Below, in pieces: positions 22,655 to 30,557 of a DNA stretch of 55,017 bases (the first letter of the stretch is position 1; every line of letters begins with the position of its first letter). Under the pieces are notes generated by a model. The model ran no database searches, was not told the origin of the DNA, and saw nothing but the letters and a program-made list of their open reading frames with translations. Where the stretch lies: NCBI GenBank assembly GCA_943908385.1, contig CALTTF010000005.1, forward strand, positions 1 through 55,017, given 5' to 3'. The position numbers and the translations under genes are program-made. The stretch is from an uncultured Corynebacterium sp. Lineage in GTDB: Bacteria; Actinomycetota; Actinomycetes; Mycobacteriales; Mycobacteriaceae.

Positions 22655-24211
22655 CTACAGCACTTCAGCTGCGACAACGCGCTTTCCTGTCCGGCCCGTA
22701 ATGCGCGCCCACTCATCCGGGATGGACACATTCGGCATGTCTTCGCTCTCGTCCTGCTCGGCGCGCACTGCCGCGCGGAGGTGCTCCACAGTCACGCCGC
22801 GCCCCTGCCCGTCAATCTCGTCTTTGATTGCCAGCTTCTTCGCGCGGTCGACGATATTCGCGATCATCGCGCCCGAGACGAAATCCGCGTAGTGCAACGT
22901 CTCGGCTGTGCCGTCCACCAGCGTCAGTTTCACAAAGGGGCGGGGGGCAAAGAGCTTGTCGACGGCGGCGTCGATAAGCATCTCCGTGCTCTCCCCGTGG
23001 GGGACGCTGTCGGTCAGGTAACGCGCGAAGATCTCCCGTGCTTCGACGCGGTCCGGGCGGTCGATGCGGATCTTGATGTCCAGGCGACCGGGGCGCAGAA
23101 TCGCCGGGTCGATGAGCTCTTCGCGGTTGGTCGCGCCGATCACGATGACGTTCGCGATGTCCTCGACACCGTCAATCTCGGTGAGCAACTGCGGCACCAC
23201 CGTCGTCTCCATGTCGGAGGACACGCCCGACCCGCGCGTGCGGAAGATCGACTCCATCTCGTCGAAGAAGATGATCACCGGGCGCCCCTCCCCTGCCAGC
23301 TCCCGGGCGCGCTCGAAAATGAGGCGGATCCTGCGCTCCGTCTCGCCGACGTACTTATTCAGCAGCTCCGGCCCCTTCACGTTGAGGAAGTGCGCCGAAC
23401 CGTCGTCGCCGATGCGCGTCGACAGCGAATTCGCCACCGCCTTCGCGATCAGCGTCTTGCCGCACCCCGGCGGGCCGTAGAGCAGCACGCCCTTCGGCGG
23501 CTTCAGGTCGTAAGTCTTGTACAGATCCGGGTGCGTGAACGGCAGCTCCACCGAGTCGCGGATTGTCTCGATCTGGCTGCGCAAACCGCCGATATCGTCG
23601 TAGGTGACGTCCGGGATCTCCTCGAGCGAGAGCTGGTTGACCTCTGTTTTCGGGATCCGCTCGAAGGCGTAGCCCGCCTTGGCGTCGATGAGCAGCGTGT
23701 CGCCCGCGCGGGCTTTCTCCTGGAGCTTCTGCGTCAGGTGGACGACCTGCTCGGCGCCCTGCATGTCTGCGACGATGGCGCGGTCGTGGCCGATGCGCTC
23801 GGACAGCGTCGCCAACTGGCCTGTCTTCGAGTACCCGCACGCCTCCACGACGATGGAGCCCTCCCCCAGGCGGACCAGCCCGCCCGGAGTCAGCGTCCCC
23901 GGCTCCACCGACGGCGAGACATTCAGGCGCATGCGACGGCCGGAAGTGAACACCTCCGCCTCCGTGCCGCGCCGCGCCGAGGCGAGGTAGATCCCGTACG
24001 TCGACGCCGGGTCGCCCAGCGCCTCCACCTGGGCGTTGAGGTCCTGCAGCTTGTCCCGCGAGCTCTTGAGCAGCTCCGCCAGCTGCTTATTGCGCGCGGA
24101 CAGGGCACGGTTCTGCGCCTTCAGCTCCGCGAGGCTCGGGCCGGCGGCGCTGTCAGCGCTGCCCGCGCGGGTTCCGGACTGGGAATTTCGGGTGCTGCGG
24201 GACTCCGTCAT
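22655..24211 (-). CDS. arc: ARC AAA+ ATPase (Mpa homologue) without proteasome motif
   Basis: A 518-residue unfoldase that recognises Pup. An N-terminal coiled coil (SLAELKAQNRALSARNKQLAELLKSSRDKLQDL, marked by the heptads LAELKAQN and LAELLKSS, residues about 20-65) precedes OB domains and one AAA+ module: GPPGCGKTLIAKA (Walker A), IIFFDEMESIF (Walker B), ATNREELIDPAILRPGR (sensor and arginine finger). The C-terminus ends VAAEVL, without the GQYL tail that docks Mpa on the 20S proteasome, consistent with the missing prcBA genes. The ATG sits 8 bases after TAAGCT, which derives from an 11-mer copy. Confidence 0.93.
   Translation of the reverse strand: MTESRSTRNSQSGTRAGSADSAAGPSLAELKAQNRALSARNKQLAELLKSSRDKLQDLNAQVEALGDPASTYGIYLASARRGTEAEVFTSGRRMRLNVSPSVEPGTLTPGGLVRLGEGSIVVEACGYSKTGQLATLSERIGHDRAIVADMQGAEQVVHLTQKLQEKARAGDTLLIDAKAGYAFERIPKTEVNQLSLEEIPDVTYDDIGGLRSQIETIRDSVELPFTHPDLYKTYDLKPPKGVLLYGPPGCGKTLIAKAVANSLSTRIGDDGSAHFLNVKGPELLNKYVGETERRIRLIFERARELAGEGRPVIIFFDEMESIFRTRGSGVSSDMETTVVPQLLTEIDGVEDIANVIVIGATNREELIDPAILRPGRLDIKIRIDRPDRVEAREIFARYLTDSVPHGESTEMLIDAAVDKLFAPRPFVKLTLVDGTAETLHYADFVSGAMIANIVDRAKKLAIKDEIDGQGRGVTVEHLRAAVRAEQDESEDMPNVSIPDEWARITGRTGKRVVAAEVL
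22969..22979 (-). repeat. Dispersed 11-mer (copy 9)
   Basis: In arc, Leu-Ile-Asp; a one-mismatch copy GCTTGTCGACG lies at 22954-22964. Confidence 0.9.
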
Positions 24212-24220
24212 ACCTACCGA

Positions 24221-24231
24221 GCTTATCGACG
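24221..24231 (+). repeat. Dispersed 11-mer (copy 10)
   Basis: Contains the TAA stop of trmI and a TAAGCT hexamer 8 bases before the arc ATG. Confidence 0.9.
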
Positions 24232-25056
24232 AGCCCGCCGCTGCGGTCGCGGCGGGGTCACGCCGTCGGCGAGCCGGCGCGTCCAGACGAGGAACGCGGT
24301 GTGGGCGTTCATGCGGTGCTCCGGGCGGGTGGCCAGGCCCTCCACCTTCCACTCGCGCAAGAGCGTCTCCCACGAGCGGGGCTCGGTGAAGCATTTAGCT
24401 TCGCGGATCGTCTCGACGATGTTCATCAGCTGCGGCACCGTGGCCACATACGTCATGAACACGCCGCCCGGGATGAGCACGTCTTTGACCGTGTCGATGA
24501 AATGCCACGGCTCGACCATGTCCAAGATGACGCGGTCGACGGGCCCGCCGAGCTCCTCGGTGGTGATCTGACCGAAATCGCCGAGCTTCGGCGTCCACCA
24601 CTCGGGCTCGCCGCCGAAGTAATCGGAGACGTTGTCGCGGGCGTAGGCGAGGTGGTCGTCGCGGATCTCGTAGGAGAACACGTGGCCTTCCGGCCCGACG
24701 GCGCGCAGCAGCGACATCGTGAGCGCACCGGAACCCGCACCTGCCTCAAGCACACGCGCGCCCATGAAGATGTCTCCCTCGACGAGGATCTGGCCGGCGT
24801 CTTTCGGGTAGATCACCGCGGCGCCGCGCGGCATGGACAGCACATGGTCGACGAGCAAGTGGCGGAAGCAGAGGAAGTCGGCGCCGAGCGTCGACTTCGC
24901 CACCGTTCCCTCATCCGCCCCGATGATGTCGTCATGGTTGACGATGCCTTTATGCGAGTGGAATTGCCCGCCCGGGGTGAGCTCGATGGTGAAATGGCGG
25001 CGCTTCGCGTCCGTCAGCTGGACTTTATCGCCGGGTTGAAATGGTCCGGAGTACAT
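24223..25056 (-). CDS. trmI: tRNA (adenine-58-N1)-methyltransferase TrmI
   Basis: A 277-residue tetrameric enzyme, the actinobacterial TrmI (Rv2118c type). SAM motif I is VLEAGAGSGALTMSLL, and the acidic catalytic block reads VILDMVEPWHFIDTV. The N-terminal beta domain binds tRNA (FTIELTPGGQFHSHKGIV). The ribosome-binding site GAAGGAG precedes the ATG. The stop codon TAA is part of a copy of the dispersed 11-mer, and arc begins 12 bases further on, so trmI and arc are almost contiguous. Confidence 0.92.
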   Translation of the reverse strand: MYSGPFQPGDKVQLTDAKRRHFTIELTPGGQFHSHKGIVNHDDIIGADEGTVAKSTLGADFLCFRHLLVDHVLSMPRGAAVIYPKDAGQILVEGDIFMGARVLEAGAGSGALTMSLLRAVGPEGHVFSYEIRDDHLAYARDNVSDYFGGEPEWWTPKLGDFGQITTEELGGPVDRVILDMVEPWHFIDTVKDVLIPGGVFMTYVATVPQLMNIVETIREAKCFTEPRSWETLLREWKVEGLATRPEHRMNAHTAFLVWTRRLADGVTPPRPQRRARR

Positions 25057-25095
25057 CGTTCTCCTTCTGTGAGCTCGTGTGGAGGTCGCGGCGTG

Positions 25096-26388
25096 TTACG
25101 CGCCAGAAAAGTATGCCGTAAGAGCGTCGGTGAACCATAGTTGGTCCTGGATGCCGACGAGTTCGCGCGCCGAGTGCATCGACAGCAGCGGCACGCCCAC
25201 ATCGACGGTGGGAATGCCCAGGCGCGTCGCGGAAATCGGGCCGATGGTCGACCCGCACGGCACCGCGTTGTGCCCGACGAAGGTCTGCACCGGCGCATTC
25301 GCGGCGCGGCACGCCCGGATCCACGCGGCTTCCGTCGCGGCGTCGGAGGCGTAGCGCTGGTTGGCGTTGATCTTCAGCACCGGGCCGCGGTTCATCAGCG
25401 GGCGGTGCGTCGGGTCATGCTTGCCCGGGTAGTTCGGGTGCACCGCGTGCGCGGCGTCAGCCGAGACGAGCAGCGAATTCGCGTACACCTCGAGCGGATC
25501 GGCATCCAAGGAACCGGCGATCTTCGACAGAATGCGCTCAAGCAGCGGCCCGCCGGCGCCGGTCGTCGAGGCGGAGCCGACCTCTTCGTGGTTGAACGCG
25601 GCCAGCACGAGAACGTCGCGCGCGCCGCCGGAGCTGGTGGCGGAGCCAGTCTCAGCGTCGGCGCCAGCGCCAGCGGCAGCGTCTGCTTCAACGGCAGCGA
25701 GCATCGCCTGCAGCGACGCGTGCACGCTGCTCAGATTGTCCATCCGCCCCGCCGCCAGGGTGTCGCCGAGGACCTCGGGGCGCTGCGCGTCAGCCGAAAT
25801 GAGTTCGTGGGACACGATGTCGTCGGCGCTCACCCCGGAGCCGCCGGGCCCGGACACGCCGTCGGCGCGCAGCTGCTCCGCCACGATGTCCAGCACCGGA
25901 CGGTCGACGCCCATCACCGGCTGCATGTGCACCTGGCGGTCAATCTCGGGGGCGTCGCCGCGGTAGAGGTGAATCGCCAGATTCGGCACGCGGGCGATGG
26001 GAGGGGTGGAGATGGTGTGGGTGGTGCCGTCGATAAGCGCGACGCGTCCTGCGAAGCGCAACTCGCGGTCGAACCACGAGCTCAGGATAGGTCCGCCGTA
26101 CACCTCGACGGCGAGCTGCCGGAATCCTTCGCGCACGACGTCGGGGTCGGGTTTGAGCATGAGCCCCGGCGAATCCGTGTGCGAGCCGATGATGCGCATC
26201 GCCGCGCGCGGACGCTCCGGCACCCACCACGCGACGACCGCGCCGCCCTGCACGTGCACATGCCCGCCCGGCGTCGTATCCGTGTCCTCGCTGAACCCAG
26301 CGGCGACGAGTTCGTCGCGCACGTTCTCCGCCGCGTGGAACGCACTCGGACTCGCCGCCAGGAAGTCTGCGAAATCGCTGATCTGCAT
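25096..26388 (-). CDS. M18-family aminopeptidase
   Basis: A 430-residue dinuclear zinc aminopeptidase of the aspartyl aminopeptidase type. Metal and catalytic landmarks: GSHTDSPGLMLKP (His), FNHEEVGS (Glu-Glu), DAAHAVHPNYPGKHD (His and Asp) and FVGHNAVPCGSTIGP (His near the C-terminus). A low-complexity Ala/Gly/Glu loop (AGAGADAETGSATSSGG, about residues 235-255) interrupts the metal domain. The ATG follows TAGAGT by seven bases. Contains one 11-mer copy (Leu-Ile-Asp). Confidence 0.9.
   Translation of the reverse strand: MQISDFADFLAASPSAFHAAENVRDELVAAGFSEDTDTTPGGHVHVQGGAVVAWWVPERPRAAMRIIGSHTDSPGLMLKPDPDVVREGFRQLAVEVYGGPILSSWFDRELRFAGRVALIDGTTHTISTPPIARVPNLAIHLYRGDAPEIDRQVHMQPVMGVDRPVLDIVAEQLRADGVSGPGGSGVSADDIVSHELISADAQRPEVLGDTLAAGRMDNLSSVHASLQAMLAAVEADAAAGAGADAETGSATSSGGARDVLVLAAFNHEEVGSASTTGAGGPLLERILSKIAGSLDADPLEVYANSLLVSADAAHAVHPNYPGKHDPTHRPLMNRGPVLKINANQRYASDAATEAAWIRACRAANAPVQTFVGHNAVPCGSTIGPISATRLGIPTVDVGVPLLSMHSARELVGIQDQLWFTDALTAYFSGA
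26028..26038 (-). repeat. Dispersed 11-mer (copy 11)
   Basis: In the M18 peptidase gene, Leu-Ile-Asp. Confidence 0.9.
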
Positions 26389-26395
26389 GAGCCCT

Positions 26396-26405
26396 ACTCT
26401 AGGAT
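26396..26405. promoter_or_regulatory. Overlapping divergent -10 elements of the M18 peptidase and RecB-like genes
   Basis: TAGAGT (26401-26396, leftward) lies 7 bases before the M18 ATG; TAGGAT (26400-26405, rightward) lies 10 bases before the nuclease ATG. The two hexamers share bases, a bidirectional promoter core. Confidence 0.5.
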
Positions 26406-26415
26406 GTAGTCCGAT

Positions 26416-27303
26416 ATGACTCCACGACCGCTCGCCCTGTCACCCTCCCGCGCCAACGACTACCAGCAGTGCCCGCTGAAATACCGTCTGCGCGCGATCG
26501 ACCGCATCCCCGAACCGAAAACAGAGGCGCAGGTCAAAGGCACTCTCGTCCACGCCGTCCTCGAAGCGATGCACGCATGGCCGCGCGAGGAGCGCACGTT
26601 CCCCGCCGCGGTCAAGCAGCTCAAGCCAGCATGGGCTGAGCTTATCGACGACGACCCGTCCGTCGCCGACCCCATTTCCGACGAGCACCAGCTGCTTGTC
26701 GACGCCCGCGATCTCCTCCGCGGCTATTTCCACATGGAAAACCCCCTCGGCTTCGACTCGCACGAGCAGGAAATGTACGTGGACACCGTCCTGCCCAACG
26801 GCGTGCCAGTGCGCGGGTTCATCGACCGGGTGGACATCGCACCAACGGGTGAGGTGCGGGTCGTCGACTACAAGACCGGCAAAAAGCCCCTGCCCCGGTA
26901 CTCGGCGGAAGCGCAATTCCAGATGCGCTTTTACGCGCTGGTGTACTGGCGCTTATTCGGCACCATCCCCCACCAGCTGCGCCTGATGTATTTGAAGGTG
27001 ATGGACTCGATGTTCCTCACCCCCTCGCGCGAAGAGCTCGAATACTTCGAACGCGATCTCGGCGACCTGTGGACCAAGATCGAGGCAGACGGACGCTCCG
27101 GCAACTTCCGGCCGAAGACGTCCAAGCTGTGCAATTGGTGCTCTTTCAAAGAGCTGTGCCCCGCCTTCGACGGCACGCCGCCGCCGTACCCGGGGTGGCC
27201 CGGCTCCACCGCCGACAATTCCGTCAGCGCAGCCGAGCCCACCAGCGGGGATGCTGACGGTGGTGCCGAGGAGCCGCCCGCAGGCGAGCACCCCACCGAC
27301 TAG
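26416..27303 (+). CDS. RecB-family (PD-(D/E)XK) nuclease with Fe-S cysteines
   Basis: A 295-residue single-domain nuclease. The PD-(D/E)XK core is at GFIDRVDI...VRVVDYKTGK with His near GTLVHAVLE. Cys19 together with Cys239, Cys242 and Cys248 (CNWCSFKELC) forms the clamp seen in AddB/Cas4-type 4Fe-4S nucleases. It matches the stand-alone RecB-like protein encoded next to trmI in mycobacteria (Rv2119). The role in DNA repair is inferred from the family only. It has a tail rich in Pro, Gly, Ala, Asp and Glu. Confidence 0.85.
   Translation: MTPRPLALSPSRANDYQQCPLKYRLRAIDRIPEPKTEAQVKGTLVHAVLEAMHAWPREERTFPAAVKQLKPAWAELIDDDPSVADPISDEHQLLVDARDLLRGYFHMENPLGFDSHEQEMYVDTVLPNGVPVRGFIDRVDIAPTGEVRVVDYKTGKKPLPRYSAEAQFQMRFYALVYWRLFGTIPHQLRLMYLKVMDSMFLTPSREELEYFERDLGDLWTKIEADGRSGNFRPKTSKLCNWCSFKELCPAFDGTPPPYPGWPGSTADNSVSAAEPTSGDADGGAEEPPAGEHPTD
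26640..26650 (+). repeat. Dispersed 11-mer (copy 12)
   Basis: In the RecB-like gene, Leu-Ile-Asp. Confidence 0.9.
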
Positions 27304-27317
27304 CTCGGGCGAGACAC

Positions 27318-28994
27318 CTAGAACAGTCCGCTGATCGTGCCGTCGGCGTCGACGTCGATGTTATTGGCGGCGGGCACCTTCGGCAGGCCCGGCATGGTCA
27401 TGACGTCGCCGGTGAGCACGACGACGAACCCCGCGCCGGTGCGCGGCAGCAGCCGCTGGACGTGCAGGGTGTGGCCCTCCGGTGCTCCGAGTGCGGCGGG
27501 ATCGTCGGAGAAGGAGTACTGCGTCTTCGAGATGCACACCGGCAGGGTGTCCCAGCCGTTGTCCTTGAGCATCTGCAGGTCGCGAAGAGCTGCGGCGGAG
27601 TACTGGACGTCGTCGGCGCGGTAGATTTCGCGGGCGATCGTCTCGATGGAGGATTCCGTGCCCGCAGCCGGGTCGTACAGCGGCTTCGAGGTCCCGGAGC
27701 CGAGGGTACCCACGAGGGTCTCCGCGAGGGCTGTCGCGCCGTCGCCGCCCTTCGCCCACACTTCGGCCTCCTCGAGGGCGACGCCGAAGTCGGCGGCCCA
27801 ATCGCGCATGAATTCGCGCTCGGCCTCAGTGTCGGAGACGAAAAGATTCAAGGCCACGACCGGCTCGACGCCGAATTTGCGGATATTCTCCACGTGGCGT
27901 TCAAGGTTGACGATGCCGGATGTCAGGGCAGCGAGGTTTTCGTCGGTAAGCTCCTGCTTCGGCACGCCGCCGTTGTATTTCAGGGAGCGGATCGTCGCGA
28001 CGACGACGGCGCCCGCCACGTCGAGGTCGCCGTAGCGCGCCTTGATGTCGAAGAATTTCTCCGCACCCAGGTCCGAGCCGAAACCTGCTTCGGTGAGCAC
28101 GATGTCGGCGCACGCCCGCGCCGTTTGCGTGGCGACGAGCGTGTTGCAGCCGTGCGCGATATTCGCGAACGGGCCGCCGTGGATGAAAGCGGGGGTGCCG
28201 CCGAGCGTCTGCACGAGGTTCGGGTTGACCGCGTCCTTGAGCAGCGCGGCCATCGCGCCTTCGGCGTTCAGGTCGCCCGCGGTGACCGGCTCCTTGTCGA
28301 AGGTGAGGCCAACGGTGATGCGCGCGAGACGCTTCTTCAGGTCGTCCAGGTCGGTGGCGAGACCGAGGATCGCCATGATCTCGCTGGCGGCGGTGATGGT
28401 GAAGCCGGTCTCGGCGGGCGATCCGCTGCCGGGGCCGCCCAGGCCGGTCACCACGTTGCGGAGCGAGCGGTCGTTGACGTCGAGGCAGCGCTGCCAGGTG
28501 ACGCGGCGGGCGTCGATACGCAATTCGTTGCCGTGCTGAATGTGGTTGTCGATGATCGCCGCGAGCATGTTGTTCGCGCTCGTGATCGCGTGGAAGTCGC
28601 CCGTGAAGTGGAGGTTGATGTTCTCCATGGGAACGACCTGCGAGTATCCGCCGCCCGCGGCGCCGCCCTTGATGCCCATGACGGGGCCGAGCGACGGCTC
28701 ACGCAGCGCGACAGCGACGTTGTGTCCCAGCTTCGCCAACGCGTCCGTGAGCCCGATGAGGACCGTCGACTTGCCCTCCCCTGCCGGCGTCGGCGACACG
28801 CCGGTGACGAGGACGAGCTTGCCCTCCGGCGCGCCGTCGAGCTTGCTCACGTCGACCTTGGCCATGGAGCGGCCGTACAGGATCAGTGCGTCGTCGGACA
28901 CCCCCGCCTTCGCGGCGATGTCGGCGATCGGTTCGAGCGTGTGGGCCTGGGCGATTTCGACGTCGGATTTCACGTCAGTGTTCGGTTGCGTCAT
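27318..28994 (-). CDS. fhs: Formate-tetrahydrofolate ligase
   Basis: A 558-residue enzyme that makes 10-formyl-THF from formate, THF and ATP. The P-loop is TPAGEGKSTVLIGL; other hallmarks are EPSLGPVMGIKGGAAGGGYSQ and FIHGGPFANIAHGCNT. It is unlinked to other folate genes. The ATG follows TAGGCT by seven bases. It is convergent with the RecB-like gene with 14 bases between. Confidence 0.95.
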   Translation of the reverse strand: MTQPNTDVKSDVEIAQAHTLEPIADIAAKAGVSDDALILYGRSMAKVDVSKLDGAPEGKLVLVTGVSPTPAGEGKSTVLIGLTDALAKLGHNVAVALREPSLGPVMGIKGGAAGGGYSQVVPMENINLHFTGDFHAITSANNMLAAIIDNHIQHGNELRIDARRVTWQRCLDVNDRSLRNVVTGLGGPGSGSPAETGFTITAASEIMAILGLATDLDDLKKRLARITVGLTFDKEPVTAGDLNAEGAMAALLKDAVNPNLVQTLGGTPAFIHGGPFANIAHGCNTLVATQTARACADIVLTEAGFGSDLGAEKFFDIKARYGDLDVAGAVVVATIRSLKYNGGVPKQELTDENLAALTSGIVNLERHVENIRKFGVEPVVALNLFVSDTEAEREFMRDWAADFGVALEEAEVWAKGGDGATALAETLVGTLGSGTSKPLYDPAAGTESSIETIAREIYRADDVQYSAAALRDLQMLKDNGWDTLPVCISKTQYSFSDDPAALGAPEGHTLHVQRLLPRTGAGFVVVLTGDVMTMPGLPKVPAANNIDVDADGTISGLF

Positions 28995-29001
28995 ACCCTC
29001 A

Positions 29002-29007
29002 AGCCTA
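29002..29007 (-). promoter_or_regulatory. Leaderless -10 (TAGGCT) of fhs
   Basis: TAGGCT then 7 bases then ATG. GAGG lies too close to the ATG to be a ribosome-binding site. Confidence 0.6.
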
Positions 29008-29031
29008 GGCCAGACGGCGAGGGGAATTCCG

Positions 29032-30342
29032 CTAGATCAGCACCGCTCCGAAGCCGTAGCTGAGGAGCACCGACAAGGCGATGCAGATGACGCCCGGGAC
29101 GATGAACGGGTGGTCGAAAACGTACTTTCCGATGCGCGTCGAGCCTGTGTCGTCCATCTCGACCGCGGCGAGGAGCGTCGGGTACGTCGGCAGGACGAAC
29201 AGCGCGGACACCGCCGGGAATGCGGCGACAGCGGTGAGCGGGCTGACGCCGATCGCGAGAGCCGCCGGCATGAGAGCTTTCGCCGTCGCGGCCTGCGAGT
29301 ACAGCAGCGACGCCGCGAAGAACAGCACCACCGCGAGCAGCCACGGCTGCGACTGCAGCACATTGCCCGAAATATTCTGAATGTCCTCGATGTAGTGGTT
29401 GATGAACGTCGTGCCCAGCCACGCGACACCCAGCACGCACACGCACGCGGACATGCCGGAGCGGAAGACCTGCGTGCCGAGGATCTCCGCGGACGGGATC
29501 TTGGTCACGATCACGATGATCGTCGCGGCCGCGAGCATGATCGCCATGATGGCCTCGTTGCGCGGGATCGTCGGGTCCGGAATCAGGCCGACCTGCTCGG
29601 AGATCAGCGTCGCGTAGATCATCACGATGACGATCGCGAGCAAAAAGACGCTTACCGACGTCTTCGCCGCCCTCGTCGGCTCATACCCCTGCTCGGATGC
29701 CGGCGGCCGCACAAGGCCGTCCTCCATGCGCTTCTGGTACACGGGATCGTCGGCGAGGTCCTTGCCCATGCGGTTGGCGATCCAGGCGGTCGGGAAGATC
29801 GCCAGGAATGTCGCCGGGATCATGACCCCGAGCAACTGGAGGTAGCCGACTCCGAGGGGCTCGAGAATGCCGGCCAAGAACACCACCGCCGCGGAGATCG
29901 GCGACGCCACGATCGCCATCTGCGAGGCGATGACCGCCACCGACAGCGGGCGCGAGGGGCGCACCTTGCCTTCCTTAGCCACCTCGACGATGACCGGCAG
30001 CGTCGAGAACGCGGTGTGGCCGGTACCCGCCAGGACCGTCATCAGCCACGTGACGATCGGCGCGTACAGCGTGATCCGCTTCGGGTCCCTGCGTAGGAAT
30101 TTCTCCGCCAGGTAGACGAGGTAATCCATGCCGCCGGCGAGCTGCATCGCCGAGATAGCGGCGATCACGCACATGATGATGCCGATGACGTCGAACGGAA
30201 TGTCCTCCGCCGTCACCGTCATGCCGGTCATGCCGAGCAACAGAACGCCCAGGCCGCCCGCGAAGCCGATCGCGATGGAGCCGTACCGGGCGCCGAGAAC
30301 GATCGCCCCGAAAAGAATGATGAGTTGGAGGACCAACAACAT
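29032..30342 (-). CDS. Anaerobic C4-dicarboxylate carrier, Dcu family
   Basis: A 436-residue protein with about 11 transmembrane segments throughout. It resembles DcuA/DcuB, exchangers of fumarate, succinate, aspartate and malate; the blocks GTGHTAFSTLPVIVEVA and ASQMAIVASPISAAVVFL are typical. It is directly downstream of aspA on the same strand, separated by a terminator-like hairpin. Together they would import aspartate, release fumarate and export succinate. A good AAGG lies 8 bases before the ATG. Confidence 0.88.
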   Translation of the reverse strand: MLLVLQLIILFGAIVLGARYGSIAIGFAGGLGVLLLGMTGMTVTAEDIPFDVIGIIMCVIAAISAMQLAGGMDYLVYLAEKFLRRDPKRITLYAPIVTWLMTVLAGTGHTAFSTLPVIVEVAKEGKVRPSRPLSVAVIASQMAIVASPISAAVVFLAGILEPLGVGYLQLLGVMIPATFLAIFPTAWIANRMGKDLADDPVYQKRMEDGLVRPPASEQGYEPTRAAKTSVSVFLLAIVIVMIYATLISEQVGLIPDPTIPRNEAIMAIMLAAATIIVIVTKIPSAEILGTQVFRSGMSACVCVLGVAWLGTTFINHYIEDIQNISGNVLQSQPWLLAVVLFFAASLLYSQAATAKALMPAALAIGVSPLTAVAAFPAVSALFVLPTYPTLLAAVEMDDTGSTRIGKYVFDHPFIVPGVICIALSVLLSYGFGAVLI

Positions 30343-30445
30343 GATGTGAGCCTTTCAGTCACGCCCCCGGCTGCCGGACCAAGCAAGATGAGCGTGACGA
30401 ACTCGTCGAGGCAGCCGCATCTGCATTCCAGTATGAAACGCAAAG

Positions 30446-30476
30446 AACCGCCCAGCCAACATGGCGGGGCGGTTTT
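30446..30476. terminator. Hairpin between aspA and the Dcu gene
   Basis: AACCGCCC and GGGCGGTT form an 8-bp stem; TTTT follows on the + strand, TTCTTT on the - strand. It lies 82 bases downstream of aspA and about 100 upstream of the Dcu gene, so it may end or attenuate the aspA transcript. Confidence 0.7.
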
Positions 30477-30557
30477 GTGCCCGATTGTGTCCGGTTTAAC
30501 AGATTGAGAACCGAACCCTATGCGGGAAAGGTACTCATCCGATTAATCCGCTCCCGA

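Noticed and set aside
24211..24394. N-terminal extension of arc within trmI
   Set aside because: Frame-shifted reading of trmI; the family start MTESRS fits.
27462..29063. A 533-codon rightward frame over fhs
   Set aside because: Antisense shadow of fhs.
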